Of a stretch of 64,000 nt of DNA, positions 53,265-63,543 are shown piece by piece. The position numbers and the translations under genes were made by a program. The first letter of the stretch is position 1, and every line of letters starts with the position of its first letter. The DNA comes from Glaciozyma antarctica PI12 (taxonomy: Eukaryota; Basidiomycota; Microbotryomycetes; Kriegeriales; Camptobasidiaceae): positions 149,762 through 213,761 of the forward strand of contig KZ627161.1 of assembly GCA_002917775.1 (NCBI GenBank), read 5' to 3'. The notes beneath the pieces were generated by a model. It worked only from the letters and a program-made list of their open reading frames with translations. It ran no database searches and was not told the origin of the DNA.

Positions 53265-55112
53265 TCAGCGAAACGAAAGCTTCGACCCCGACGCCGGCGC
53301 CAGCATCGCCTCGACCTCCATCGCACTATCTCCTGATCCCTCGCTCTCCACACTCCCCTCCATCCTTCTCCTCCTCCTCCAAATGCCCACCGACAATCCA
53401 TCCCCAACCGCCACCATCCACTTCCCTCCCTCAGGCTGCACGACCACACACCTCCAATGCTTCCCCGCACTCTCCAACACCCGCTCGCTCCTCAACGCGG
53501 GCACGAAATTCCCCCTCGGCCTCTCCCTCTCTGGCGGGAACAACGCCTCGACGAGCTTCTGCTTCCGCTCCGCCTCCGTCCCCCCTCCGACCTCGGGCAG
53601 CGCGTACGGCCGAAAGAGTCGCAGTCCCTTCTTCGACGGGACAGCGACGAACGTCTCCTGGCCCCGCACTCCTCGATGCAACCCCACCGTATCCCCGACG
53701 AACTCCTGCTCCTTCATCTCGAACCTACCGAGCTCCAAGAAGCCCAACTCGCGTCCGAGCTCCACTTTCTCCATCCCCTCCTTCGCTCCGAACCCCTCGG
53801 CATTCGGCTCCTTCGCCCCCGAAACTATTTCCTGAAGGCCGTCGGGACGCCAGAGACGGACGATGGTGCGAGGGATCTTGTCGGGTCCTACGAAGGCGGA
53901 TTGGAGAGGAGGTGGATCGAGGAAGGGGAGGCCCAGAGGATCTGAGAGGGCCAGTGGCCGGCGTGGAGGTAGGGTGTTAAGAAGAGTGGTGAACCGAGGA
54001 TCTGCGGCGTCGGGGAAGTTGAGGGGGAGAGGGAGGCGAGGGACCAGATTTTGATGAGACCGTCTTGGCCGCCTGAAGCGAGGAGAGGGAGTGTAGGATG
54101 AATATCCTGCGGTGCGTTAGCTTTCGTTCGCTCGAGCGAGAGAAGGAGAGAAGGACGCACGATGCACAACACCCCCGCTCCGTGCCCTCCCTCCGCGAGC
54201 ATCGCCCTCAGCTCTCCCCTCACAAGCGGCCTCTCCACCGCGGACCAATCGACCTTCTTTCCCTTCTCCCCCTTCTTCTTTCCCCACTTTGCCGCCTGCT
54301 CCTTCAGCCGCTGCGCAACCGCTTCGTCCGATCCTTCTGCGACAGTCGGGTCCCAGAGCCGGATCGTGCGATCCCCCGAGGCGGAAGCGAGGAGGTGCGA
54401 GAACTTGGTCGAAAACTTGAGGTCCAAGATACGTTGTCAATTTCGATACGTCAGTTTGAGCGAGCTTTCCTTGAGCCGTGTTGAGCAGTTGGAGGATGTT
54501 GATGACGCCAGATCTTCCAGCGACAGCGAGGAAGGGGATGTGAGGTCGTGAGGAGGTGTTGAGGGACCAGGCGCAGGTGCAGAATTCCTCGCCGAGGTCC
54601 TGAAGAGTAGTTTAGGATCCTGACGGGAGGAGTGAGAAGGAGACGCACGGGGTCGTTATGGTCGAGCAAGCTCTGGAAGGAAGCGAGATGGTCCAAAATG
54701 ATTCGGGACCCGGTCGAGTCGTCAGGAACGGGCGAGTCGTTGGCGAATGGCGGCTTGTCGAGGACGTGAAAGAGTTGGACCTGGTTCGGGGGGTAAGCGA
54801 GCTGCGAGATGGTACGGGGAGAGACGGAACGAACCTGTCCTCCCCCGACGATAGCAAAGATGCCTTCGAGGGAGTTGTACTGCGGGAGATTGAAGAATGG
54901 GAAGAATGCGGCGCTTTGCCAGGCCTGCGAAGGACCATTAGCAAGGCTATGAATCTCAGAAACGAGCGAAAGGAACGCACAAAGTCTCGCGCTGGCTTCA
55001 CCTTCTCCTTCCCCGGCAGCAGCGTCTCCATACTCCAGCTCCAAACCCACTCGTGCTCCATCTCAACCTTCGCCTCGTCCTTCTCCATCTCGCCATCCTC
55101 CTCGTCGACCAT
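53265..55112 (-). CDS. WD40 protein resembling the PRC2 subunit EED
   Basis: Repeat blades are seen in order: an acidic opening MVDEEDGEMEKDEAKVEME, WSWSMETLLPG, FFPFFNLPQYNSLEGIFAIVG, QLFHVLDK, FCTCAWSL and PFLAVAGRSGVINIL, then KFSTKFSHLLASASGDRTIR, DIHPTLPLLASGGQDGLIKI, a long segment with HAGHWPSQILWASPSSIHLL, IVRLWRPDG, LGFLELGRF and, at the C-terminus, WMVAVGDGLSVGIW. The order of an atypical blade with an I/VVxLW(K/R)P element after a 'SPSSIHLLS' stretch resembles EED/Esc. If right, it would partner an Ezh2-like H3K27 methyltransferase. An alternative is an unrelated WD40 scaffold. Stop 53265. An upstream frame (ATG 55369-55371, MPSVTLSDSDETGSPEEYSD) would extend it if a G6 tract near 55115 is one base too long. 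Confidence 0.6.
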
Positions 55113-56021
55113 ATCCCCCCTCTACAGGATCCCTACGCGGATAATTTGCGCGCGAGAACTTAAAGCCGCGCGAGCGAGGCGTCGGGAGAGGAACGTCGTG
55201 CGGTACTGGCGTCGGCGTCGGCGCGCGCAATTCGGGCGAAGGAGAGGCTCGAGGCCGGACCTGAGGATGCGGGCGTTCCCTTCTCTCGCTTCTGATCTCC
55301 TCCGACTCCGCGTCGCTGTACTCCTCCGGGCTCCCAGTCTCGTCCGAATCCGAGAGCGTCACGCTAGGCATCGGCACCGCCGTTATTCTCCCCGCTCCTA
55401 CTCTCCCCACCTGCTGGACGGGTGGAGGCGGTCCACAGATAATGATAGAGTCGTTGGAGTTGGTGGAGGAGATGGAGTGGGCAGGGCAAGGAGAGCGAGA
55501 TACGGTGCGGGAAGAGTCGTGAGGCGTTTCGGAGGCGGAGGGTCGGGAGGAGGGGCGGGGAGAGCGACTGGAGAAACGGCGGGGGGTGCGGGACGGGGAG
55601 GTTTTTATCTTGGTTTCGTCGTGCAGGTCGTTGGTCGCCAGCGGACGTGCAAGGAGAGCGACGGCGGAGGGCCGGAGAGTCGGGAGCTCGTCGAGTTAGC
55701 TCTTGCAGCGAGAGCAAGTATTACGTCGTCCAGCCTTTGCAAAAGAGAGCTCTGCAGCCTTTAGCTCGAGCTTTTCAAGCAGAGGATGTGGGGGGAGAAA
55801 GAGCTGGGAAGGACCACCGCTTGAGCACTTTACGAGAGCGTGCCCAGCGAGCGAGTTGTTCTTCCTCCTCCCGCTCCACGATCTCATTACTGCAATCCGA
55901 CCAGCGCAATCCAGGAGAAGACCACACGAACAGCCGGCGCAAGCGAATCCCGCAACCTCCACCCCCCGTCGCCCACCTCCGTCCCTCCCTCCTGCGTCTC
56001 TCGTCTCGGGCGAGCCAAAAC
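55113..56021. other. region between the WD40 gene and KISH
   Basis: The proximal 260 bp on the minus strand encode an acidic, Pro-rich frame (MPSVTLSDSDETG, then RSERRERPHPQVRP) that is probably the true N-terminus of the WD40 gene, displaced by one base near 55115. The remaining 650 bp should hold both divergent promoters. Several long plus-strand frames here are noise. No tRNA or repeat seen. Confidence 0.4.
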
Positions 56022-56483
56022 ATGGTACGCCCGCCCCTCCTCCATCTCTCGTGTCCGCAACCTAACTTCTCCGCGCGAACTCCCAGACGGCCCTCTTCAA
56101 CTTCCAGTCCCTCCTCCTCGTCATCCTCCTCATCATCTGCACCTGCACCTACGTTCGCGCGACGGCACCGGGCTTGGTGGATCGGAACAAGGAGGGGTGA
56201 GTATCCCTTTCTGGGCTTTGGAAGCACGGGGAGCTGGGGCGCGAGCTGGTGTGGAGCTGGAGGAGGAAGCGCGTTGTTCAGCAGCGCATGGACGGGCAGG
56301 TCGCTGACTCTCTTCCTCTGCACAGGTTTATGGGGATCTTCTTCAAGTTTGCACGGATAGGTGCGTTCTGCACGGCGTTGTGAGCTGGTGCGGGGAGCTG
56401 ATGACGGGGTTGCAGGGGAGCGGTTATCGCCCTACGTGGCTTTGGCTTGCGTTATCATGGCCGTGCAGATCTTGATCGCGTGA
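56022..56483 (+). CDS. KISH (TMEM167) small secretory-pathway membrane protein
   Basis: A 72-residue protein conserved from yeasts to animals, thought to act at the Golgi/early secretory pathway. The first exon is only the ATG (56022-56024), immediately followed by a GTACGC donor. The rest reads [37 protein letters not shown], an intron, [11 protein letters not shown], an intron, and [19 protein letters not shown] ending LIA, stop TGA 56481-56483. Two hydrophobic segments and the RNKEG/GERLSPY blocks are family hallmarks. Length and content fit exactly. Confidence 0.95.
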
Positions 56484-57283
56484 GGGGGTACGGGAGAATG
56501 GCGCAAGGGAGATGGAGGGCTGGTCTTTGCAAGCGCTGCGATGGTCGGCTGTTAGCAGGATGCGGTGAGCGAGTTCGTGCCGGAGGAACGGTGAAGAGGG
56601 CGCTCTGTTCCGTTTCCTCGCCTGCTTCCTCCTCCTTGTCTTGCAGAAGCCAATCTGCTCCGCTTAAGCATCTCTGCTCCACCACTTTCTTCTGCCCAAG
56701 AGCTCATCATATTTCGCTTGACTCTCAGCATGCCTCTACATTCAGCATTCCTGACTGCTCTGCTGGACCAGCACTGAAGCAACCTCGAGCTCCCTGCCAC
56801 GCCAGCTCGTCTTCTCCCCTTCTCCCCTCGCCGTTCCGCACCCCAACCGTCAGGATCCCCCTCCTTCATCCCACCTTGAGCCTCCTTCCTTCCCAACCCC
56901 GCTCGGCACATCCACTCCTTGTAGATCTGATGACTGAGTATTGTGAGTCCAATTGAAATTCAAGCCCGAGAACTTTGAGCGACAGAGGGATTGTTGTGTC
57001 ACGGTAGCGTTGAGGTGAAGGGGAGAGCCGAGCAGCGGCACTTGTCAGCAGCGGACCTGTCCGTTTGGCCTCAGTTGGGACACCGAAAGATGCGACCACA
57101 CAAAAGCGAACTCAGCGAGTGCTGGCCAGGAAGCCAGCGATACTGTGTGATCCCCCTGGCGGTCCCACCAGCTTGTATATTTAATTTTCTTTTTTGTGTA
57201 GCTAGCTGTCCCCCGTCGTGCGGCCCCTGGCCAAACCGCCGGCAAAAAAAACTATCACACACCCGCTGTTTACCCAAGCCAAG
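56484..57283. other. intergenic region upstream of the minisatellite gene
   Basis: 800 bp. It should contain the 3' flank of KISH and the promoter of the gene at 57284. A short AT-rich stretch (57178-57198, atttaattttcttttttgtg) and an A-run at 57244-57250 lie close upstream of the ATG. I see no open frame with conserved content. Confidence 0.4.
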
Positions 57284-58184
57284 ATGACTACTCTGCCGCC
57301 CTCCCAATCCGCGCGTGCGCCGATGCTGTCCATCGCCAACAGGCTCCGCGCCGACGGTCCCATCGTTGGACCGCCGACAGCCAAGCAAGTTTGCGACGGC
57401 GCCTCTCTTCAAAACCTCTGGAACCGTCACATCAGCGATGGGTACAATGGTGAGCGTTGGAGCGCGCAAGGGAGGTCTGAGAGCTGACTGAGAGTCTGCG
57501 TAGCGGCGGACGAAGCGGACTTTGCCGCCGTCTGTAGGTACAACGCCGAGCTCACGACGCCTGCCGCTGGACCAGTTGGAGGCGGGGGTACGTTGGCTGC
57601 TAGCTAGTTGAGGCGTCCTTTGAGCTGACCCTCTCTTCTCGGTAGTCACCCTTGCACAGCTCAATGCCCTCCTCACGCCGATCCGAGACGGTCTCGCCAC
57701 GCTCAACGCCAATGTCGCCACGCTCAACGCCAACGTCGCCACGCTCAACGCCAACGTCGCCACGCTCGACACCCGCTCCGAGCAGCAAACGGCGTCCCTT
57801 AACAAGGTACTCTGGCACCAACAGATCTTGCCAATCCAAGTGCGTCTTCCCCGTTCTGTCATCAGCAGTTTGGCTAACGCAGCATCACAGTTGGAAAATC
57901 AACACGCGCGGAGGGGTGTTGGGCCGCTGGACGACTGGCCCATCAGGCCCATACCCAATACCGACGGTGCCTCAGCCCCGGATGTGCGTTGCTTTCTAAT
58001 GCAGGCCAAACCCGAAGCCTTTCTGACTTCGCTCCATCAGGGACTCGACGACTTCATCACCATCAGCAACCTTCACAGCCTGAGCCATGCTCACCTCGGT
58101 AAATGGTTGCAGCTTTACCGTCTTCCCACGACTGGAACTGCAGCTGAGAGGCGCAGCCGTCTCACCTCCTTCTTGTCGCCCTAA
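57284..58184 (+). CDS. unknown protein with coiled-coil repeats and a SAP-like C-terminus
   Basis: ATG 57284-57286 opens MTTLPPSQSARAPMLSIANR. Introns separate QNLWNRHISDGYN, ADEADFAAVCRYNAELTT, and then VTLAQLNALLTPIRDGLATL, which runs into a heptad repeat encoded by a 21-bp minisatellite (three perfect-length copies of TLNANVA, 57699-57761), a likely coiled coil. The final exons carry LENQHARRGVGPLDDW and a C-terminal LGKWLQLYRLPTTGTAAERR with SRLTSFL, which resembles a SAP-type DNA-binding helix pair (LxxxL...LPTTGTxAERRxRL). The stop is TAA 58182-58184. I do not recognise the family. The number of heptads may vary between strains. Confidence 0.6.
57699..57761 (+). repeat. 21-bp minisatellite, three copies
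   Basis: Three consecutive copies of a 21-bp unit (acgctcaacgccaa plus y gtcgcc, first with t, next two with c) encode three repeats of TLNANVA and run into a fourth, diverged copy (acgctcgac). A degenerate copy (gacggtctcgcc) precedes them. In frame, so copy-number change keeps the reading frame. Confidence 0.9.
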
Positions 58185-58488
58185 GCAACCTCCTCCTTGT
58201 AGCCCTAGGCCTTCTTCCCCCCTTCCTTCCGCATACATTCCTTGTTCTCGTACAATTCTCAACTTGCCACTGGCCTTTGCAACCTACCTATTTTCCCCTT
58301 TGCTGTCCTCCTGCTCGCCTGCGTCGTCTCTCTCCTCGACTTGCAGAGGCTCGTACGCAGCGATGCCTCCGCTCCTCCAGTTTTCTTCGACCACTCCACT
58401 TTTTATACCCAGCTCTACTCTCAAACCTAAAACCTTATTCCTAACTGCGTTCCCTCCACTCAAGCGTACATCAGCCTCTCCTGCCCCA
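58185..58488. other. convergent 3' flanks
   Basis: 304 bp between the ends of two convergent genes (the minisatellite gene and the small heat-shock gene). It should hold both polyadenylation regions; a moderately AT-rich patch at 58390-58440 may mark one. No gene seen. Confidence 0.4.
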
Positions 58489-59075
58489 CTACACAATCTC
58501 AATCCTCTCCCCCTCCCCCCCTCCTCCCTTCCCAACCTGCACCGTCAACACCCCCTCCTCCATCCTCGCCTTCACCCCCTCCTTCCCAACCCCACTCGGC
58601 ACCTTAAACCTCCTCTCAAAAGCCCCCGTCGGAAGTTCCCCCACGATCAACTGCGCGTCCGGGAGGTCGAGCTCGGGGTGGGACGCGTGCGTGCCGGAGA
58701 TGAGGAGTTCGGTGGGGTGGAGGGAGAGGGAGATGTCGGTGCGAGTGAGGCCTGGGAGGGCGAGTTTGATAAAGATGGTTTCCTGTTCGGCGGGGGGGTT
58801 GAGCGAGCGGTTTTGGAGAGGAGGAAAAGCGCACTTTGGTCTCGATGATGTCGCAGCGAGGTTCGGAGCGGAAGTGGCTCGTGAGAGGGGAGGTGATGTT
58901 CTGGAAGACCTGGAGGAGGAAGCGTTAGCGAGGAGCGCGCGGAGGGAGAGGGGGGCGTACGTTGCCGAAGCTGCGAGCGCGGGATTAGCGAGCTGTGGCG
59001 AGGAGAGTGGAAGACTCACTCGGAGTGGGCCTGATGGGGCTGATGCGTCAGAGAGCAGGGATGCGCGATAGGCAT
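58489..59075 (-). CDS. small heat-shock protein (Hsp20/alpha-crystallin)
   Basis: Chaperone that binds unfolding proteins. ATG 59073-59075 opens MPIAHPCSLTHQPHQAHS; two introns lead to VFQNITSPLTSHFRSEPRCD and IIETK. A further intron (GTGCGC donor, CAACAG-type acceptor about 58790) gives the alpha-crystallin domain: ETIFIKLALPGLTRTDISLS, LHPTELLISGTHASH, VGELPTGAFERRFKVPSGV, ARMEEGVLTVQVGK and GERIEIV, stop 58489. The ELPTGAFERRFKVP and GVLTV blocks are diagnostic. The N-terminal 20 residues depend on my start choice; one longer frame begins without an ATG and was not used. Confidence 0.85.
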
Positions 59076-59653
59076 TGCTGGAGTTGCGGAGTGGGCTGGT
59101 AGGAGGAGAAAAGCGGAAGACTGCAGTTCGCGACGTCTCGCTCTCCGCCGGAGTCAAACAGGCTTCCCGCCTGAAGTGAGATCGAGATTAGAAAGCTCAA
59201 AATAGAGTACGTGGTCTTAGTAGAGCAGTCTACGACGTTTGGGCGCAGGAGAGGGAACTGGTCGATAGTCGCCGACGGCGCTGGGAGATGAGGACTCTCG
59301 ACGAGCGGCAGCAAGCAGTCTAGCTCCGTGCAGTCCAGTCCAGTTCAGCCGAGCAGTTCTTCTGTCCCATAGAACGGTGAAGGAGTATCAGGCTTAGCGG
59401 TTCCGGAGCAGTCCAGTGGCAGCTGGCAGTCTCACCTCTCGAGCCTAGCCTGGAGGAGGTTGCAGTGCAGGCACCAGGGCACGGCGAGTCGCCTGCGCTG
59501 GGAGAGATGGGTGCTCAAAGGAGTTCCAGCAATGCACGGCAAAGACACACAAGCATTCGAAAGCAGGGAGGTGGTGGTCAGAGGAGAAGAGGCGTTCCTC
59601 GTCGTCGTCGCATCTTGTCCTCCTCCCATCTTCCCAACACCTCACCTTCCCAC
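59076..59653. other. divergent intergenic region, Hsp20 / RET3
   Basis: 578 bp between divergent ATGs; both promoters must lie here. Near 59325-59350 cagtccagtccagttcag is a short tandem of cagtc. No obvious run of GAA-type heat-shock elements was recognised, though isolated ttc/gaa trios occur. No gene seen. Confidence 0.4.
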
Positions 59654-60480
59654 ATGGTGCGCTGTCCCTACCGCTCCGTCGTAGCACAGCTGACCCCTCC
59701 GTACCACAGAATCTCACCCTTCAATCGGTGACGGCCGTCATCCTCATCGACAGCGACTCGAACCGGCTGCTCGCCAAGTACTTTGAGCCCGCCCACCAAG
59801 ACCCCAAGCTCGCACCTCAGTTCAAGCACCCTTTCCAGACGCTCAAGGAGCAGCGCGCGTTCGAGGCCGGCATCTTTGAGAAGACGCGGCGAGCGACAGG
59901 TCCGTTCCCTCCACGTCTCTCCCCCTCTCCTGGAGCTCACGTTGGGCCGCAGGGGATATCCTGCTGTACCAGCAGCACCTCGTTCTGTACAAGCCTTCTA
60001 TCGACCTCACGTTCTTCGTGGTTGGACCGGAGGGGGAGAACGAGCTGATGCTCCAGGGCGTGCTGAACGCGTTCTACGACGCCGTGAGCATGCTCCTTCG
60101 GCACCAAGTCGAAAAGCGGGCGATTCTCGAGAACCTGGATCTCGTAGTGCTGGCGCTGGACGAGACGGTCGACAATGGGTGAGTCGGCGCGCGGGGCTGG
60201 TGCGAGCAGGGGACAGGAGCTGACGTACGGTGCAGTATCATCCTGGAGACAGACCCGGTGGCGATTGCGAGTAGGGTGTCGAGACCGAAGCCTGATGCGG
60301 GCGTCAACCTGGCGGATATCACAATCAACGAGCAGACGATCATGGCGGTGCGTTCATCTCTCTCGCTCTCCATTTCGCCTGGTGTGCGGTGGGCCTTCTG
60401 CAGGATACGTAACTGACGAATGACTGCAGGCTTTCTCGACGGTGCGGGACAAGATGGCGCAGCGTATCTTGAACGCGTGA
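59654..60480 (+). CDS. RET3: coatomer (COPI) zeta subunit
   Basis: Small subunit of the COPI coat for Golgi-to-ER and intra-Golgi transport. The first exon is just the ATG (59654-59656) before a GTGCGC donor. The rest reads NLTLQSVTAVILIDSDSNRL, LAKYFEPAHQ, FQTLKEQRAFEAGIFEKTRR, GDILLYQQHLVLYKPSIDLT, FFVVGPEGENELMLQGVLNA, FYDAVSMLLRHQVEKRAILE, NLDLVVLALDETVDNG, IILETDPVAIASRVSRP and AFSTVRDKMAQRILNA, stop TGA 60478-60480. Every conserved block of zeta-COP is present in order, with four introns. Confidence 0.96.
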
Positions 60481-60821
60481 GGTGGGAGATGAACGATGGA
60501 CTGGGGAGGAGAGCGCGCCTGTAATGCCTGGATGTATTGCGGGATTTCTATACATTTCGAGGGGAGCTGATTGCGCTTTCCGTGGCGGGTGAATCGGTTT
60601 ATGGATTGTGGGGAGGGCGGCGGGAGGCTGGAGAGGAGGAACACGCTCGAGGACGCGCTGCTCAAGAGCTTCGCAGCTGCTGCTCTCCTCGCTGGGGCCG
60701 ATGCTTTGTTTCTGTCACTGTATTCCACGACTTTGCGATCTGCCCTTCTCACTATTGGCATTCTTCGCAACGCCGTCAAGAGGCTTGGAACGAGCCAGCC
60801 CCGAGGAGCACACCGCTTGCG
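60481..60821. other. intergenic region between RET3 and Rua1_C copy 2
   Basis: 341 bp with the 3' flank of RET3 and the promoter of the Rua1_C gene. The open frame that crosses it reads through from upstream without conserved content. Nothing else seen. Confidence 0.4.
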
Positions 60822-62873
60822 ATGAGCTGGGCTTCGAAACGCCAGGCGTCGCTGCTGAGCCTACTCAGCAACGCTGGCCCTTCTACCAGCGCCTTGCCTA
60901 CGCTAATCCAAAGCTCTGGGGACCATCTGGAGACGAATGTATGCCAGAAGACCCCTCGCGAAGCGACCTCAGCTGCTCCGTTTCTCTTCGAGCGTCGTTG
61001 GCTTCCCTCCATACCGCCGCCGCCTCGACCGCGCACGCCGCAAGCCATGCCGGCAGAGGAGCGACTCTCCGCTCACCTGAGTCTCCTGTACGACCTCCTG
61101 GCGCTAATTGACCTCCTCCCCTCGACCACCATCCCCGTCGCCACGGAGTTGTCCCAAACGCTCCTCCACTTCGCGCCGCTCTTCAACTCGCCCTCGCAGC
61201 ACGCCTCTTCCCCGCTCGCCTGGTCTACTCTCTGCCCTCTCCTCGAGCAGTGCTTTGGCGTCGGACTGGACGTGGATCCGGGGAGGATCGAGGCGGGGCC
61301 ACTGGGGTTCGGTCTCGTAGGACTGGCGCTGCGGAAGCTGGGACAGGTGGAGAATGAGAAGGAGCAGCTGGAGATGAGTGTCTGGTTGACGAAGCTGAAG
61401 GAGGCGTGCGTGCAGCAGATGTGAGCTGTCCCTCACCCGCTCCTCTCGCTTGTTAGCTGACCTCCGCCCTCAGCAACAGCTACCCGACTCTCGCCAGCGC
61501 AGTCGAGGGGGACATTCCCGTCCATCCTATGTAAGCCGCTGCCGCTCCCTCCCTGGGCCTTGCTGACCCTCTGTCTCCAGCTCAATGGGCAAGCTCCTCG
61601 GTCCTGGAGACCCATCTGACCCGTCCTCCCTCATCTTCGCCTCCTTCCTCGCGGCCGAACTCTCCTCCAGCACCCCCGGAAACCTCCCTTTTGCTTCCGC
61701 CGCAGATTCGGCCTCATCGCACGACTTCAACGTGTCCTCGAGCGGGAACGCGATTGCTGGTCCTTCGACCTCCGACCGTTACTGGGATTCTCTTCAGGTG
61801 CATCCTGTCGTCTCCGATATCACCCCGTTTCTGACGCCTCTGCAGGCTCTCGAACCCTCTCAGCCCCTTCCTCCCAATCCCAAGCCCGACCGCGACTCCA
61901 ACCTCACTCCCACCGGCCGCGTCAAGGTCAAACGAGCTCCCCGCGACCCGTCTCTCCCGCCTCTCAAGAAAGTTCGCCGCACCTCTCCAGGACCGAACCG
62001 CCCTCGCGTTGCTCCCTCCAACCTTCAAACCCGCACCTTCCCTCCCGGCATTCCCATCCTCTCGGACTTCCCTCGCTTTTACCGCCGCTTCCCCATCTCC
62101 TCTGCTTTTGCTCCCGAGTCGTATATTCGCTTAGCGGGGGGTGGAGAGCAGCTGATGATGGGTTTGCTCGAGACGACCGAGCCGGCGGAGGGGGAGGAGA
62201 GGAAAGAGGTCGAGTGGAATGGGACCCCACATCCGTGGGATTTGTACAAGCCTAAGATGGTGAGGGGGAAGAAGTTCGACAAGGAGGGACTGTGCCCGAT
62301 CTGTGTCGAGAGTGTGGAGAGGGGAGGAGAGGGGCAGGTCAAGTGGTTGAAGGTGCGTACTCCTGCGCGAGACTTTTGACGGTGCGACGAAGCTGATACG
62401 ATGTTCTCGCTGCAGCTGAAGAACAGCTCGTATCTGTATCACCTTTCGTTCTATCATGGAGTCGGCAACAGACTCGGAGGACTGCCGTTCTCGCCGCCCA
62501 TCGAGGCGCGCTATACCGACGCCGTCAAGCGCACAAAACACACTCGCGCGCAGATGCTCGAAGGACTCTGCCACCATGTACGTTCTCCTCTTCCTCTCTC
62601 CTTCCCGCCTCGTGCTGATTCGCGCCGCGCAGTGCAAGCAGTGGATCTCCATGCAGAGCGTCAAGGACGTTGCCGCTCTGGTCCCCGAGCTCTTCTGGTG
62701 GAAGGTCCGACCCTCCTCGATTGTCTTCGTCGTCCTACTGACGCCTATTGCAGCACGCAAAGGCCTGCCATGGGACCTCGACGATTGCGGGCGAGAGAGA
62801 CTACTTTATCGTCGATGCGATTACGGACCTCGTCGCGAGCAGGAAGGAGCAGAATTCCGCGCTCTCGGTGTGA
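60822..62873 (+). CDS. Rua1_C-domain protein, copy 2
   Basis: ATG 60822-60824 opens MSWASKRQASLLSLLSNAG. A helical, Leu-rich N-terminal half follows (LSLLYDLLALIDLLPSTTIP, LALRKLGQVENEKEQLEMS); two introns (GTGAGC and GTAAGC donors) join it to MGKLLGPGDPSDPSSLIF, a Ser-rich spacer, and a basic stretch (RVKVKRAPRDPSLPPLKKVR). The C-terminal Rua1_C domain reads GTPHPWDLYKPKMVRGKKFD, GLCPICVESVERGGEGQVKW, LKNSSYLYHLSFYHGVGN, GLCHH/CKQWISMQSVKDV, LFWWK and HAKACHG, with the same intron positions as copy 1. The stop is TGA 62871-62873. Probably a DNA- or chromatin-associated regulator; target unknown. Confidence 0.8.
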
Positions 62874-62982
62874 GTGGGGATAGTATGTACGGTGGAGGAG
62901 TGTAAGTGGAGCGGCAGTACGAATTAGGTTTTGCAGCGACTGCTTCCGGAACTGCTCGCTCGGCACCAGGGACGATTCGGAA

Positions 62983-63543
62983 ATGCTTCTCACCGTATCT
63001 CTCGTGTACGTGCTGCTTCTCTCTACGCTACGAGGAGCCTATCTACATCTGCTCTCTTCTACAATCACCTGCTCGCCTCTGAAACTCGAGATCCAACTTC
63101 GCTCCCTAACCCTGCCCCTCCTTCACTCCCCTCCCCCGGCTCGACCCGTATCGAAAGTATCTGCGCCACGCCCGACCGCTGGTCGCCGCTCGCGGCCAGA
63201 AGATTCGCAGGAAAAAACGAGGAGGAGGAAGTACCTTCGCAGGATCGCCGGGGTGGTGATACTTGTGCTGCTGTTGGTGGGAATCGCGGCTGGGACGGGG
63301 GTGGGAATTGCAAAGAGAGGAAGTGGCGGAACGATGGGGAGCGTGACGACTGCTTCTACGACGTTGGAGGGTGCTGCGAAGCCGGGCACGACGGCGGCGA
63401 ACAGCGCTACTCCTTCCTCGACGCTCTCCGTGATCCCCAAACCCACCTCGGCAGCGAGCTCGACTTCGACGACTTTCTCTACTCCTCCCCATCTCCACTC
63501 TCGCCCTCTCCACCTCCTCAAAATCTCCCACCGCGACATCTAG
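62983..63543 (+). CDS. single-pass membrane protein with Ser/Thr-rich C-terminus
   Basis: An uninterrupted ATG frame of 186 codons. The first 25 residues (MLLTVSLVYVLLLSTLRGAY) are hydrophobic and could be a signal peptide. A basic stretch KTRRRKYLRR precedes a second hydrophobic segment, IAGVVILVLLLVGIAAGTGV (about 63236-63295), and a Ser/Thr/Ala-rich tail (MGSVTTASTTLEGAAKPG). The layout (basic collar, one strong membrane segment, Ser/Thr-rich outer part) resembles the protein at 22954-24259. The 5' end is uncertain because an in-frame upstream exon could replace the first hydrophobic stretch. Function unknown. Confidence 0.45.
   Translation: MLLTVSLVYVLLLSTLRGAYLHLLSSTITCSPLKLEIQLRSLTLPLLHSPPPARPVSKVSAPRPTAGRRSRPEDSQEKTRRRKYLRRIAGVVILVLLLVGIAAGTGVGIAKRGSGGTMGSVTTASTTLEGAAKPGTTAANSATPSSTLSVIPKPTSAASSTSTTFSTPPHLHSRPLHLLKISHRDI

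Noticed and set aside
59076-59157. longer N-terminus for the small heat-shock gene
   Set aside because: That frame begins with TTG rather than ATG and lacks the spliced connection; the ATG at 59073-59075 joins by normal introns.
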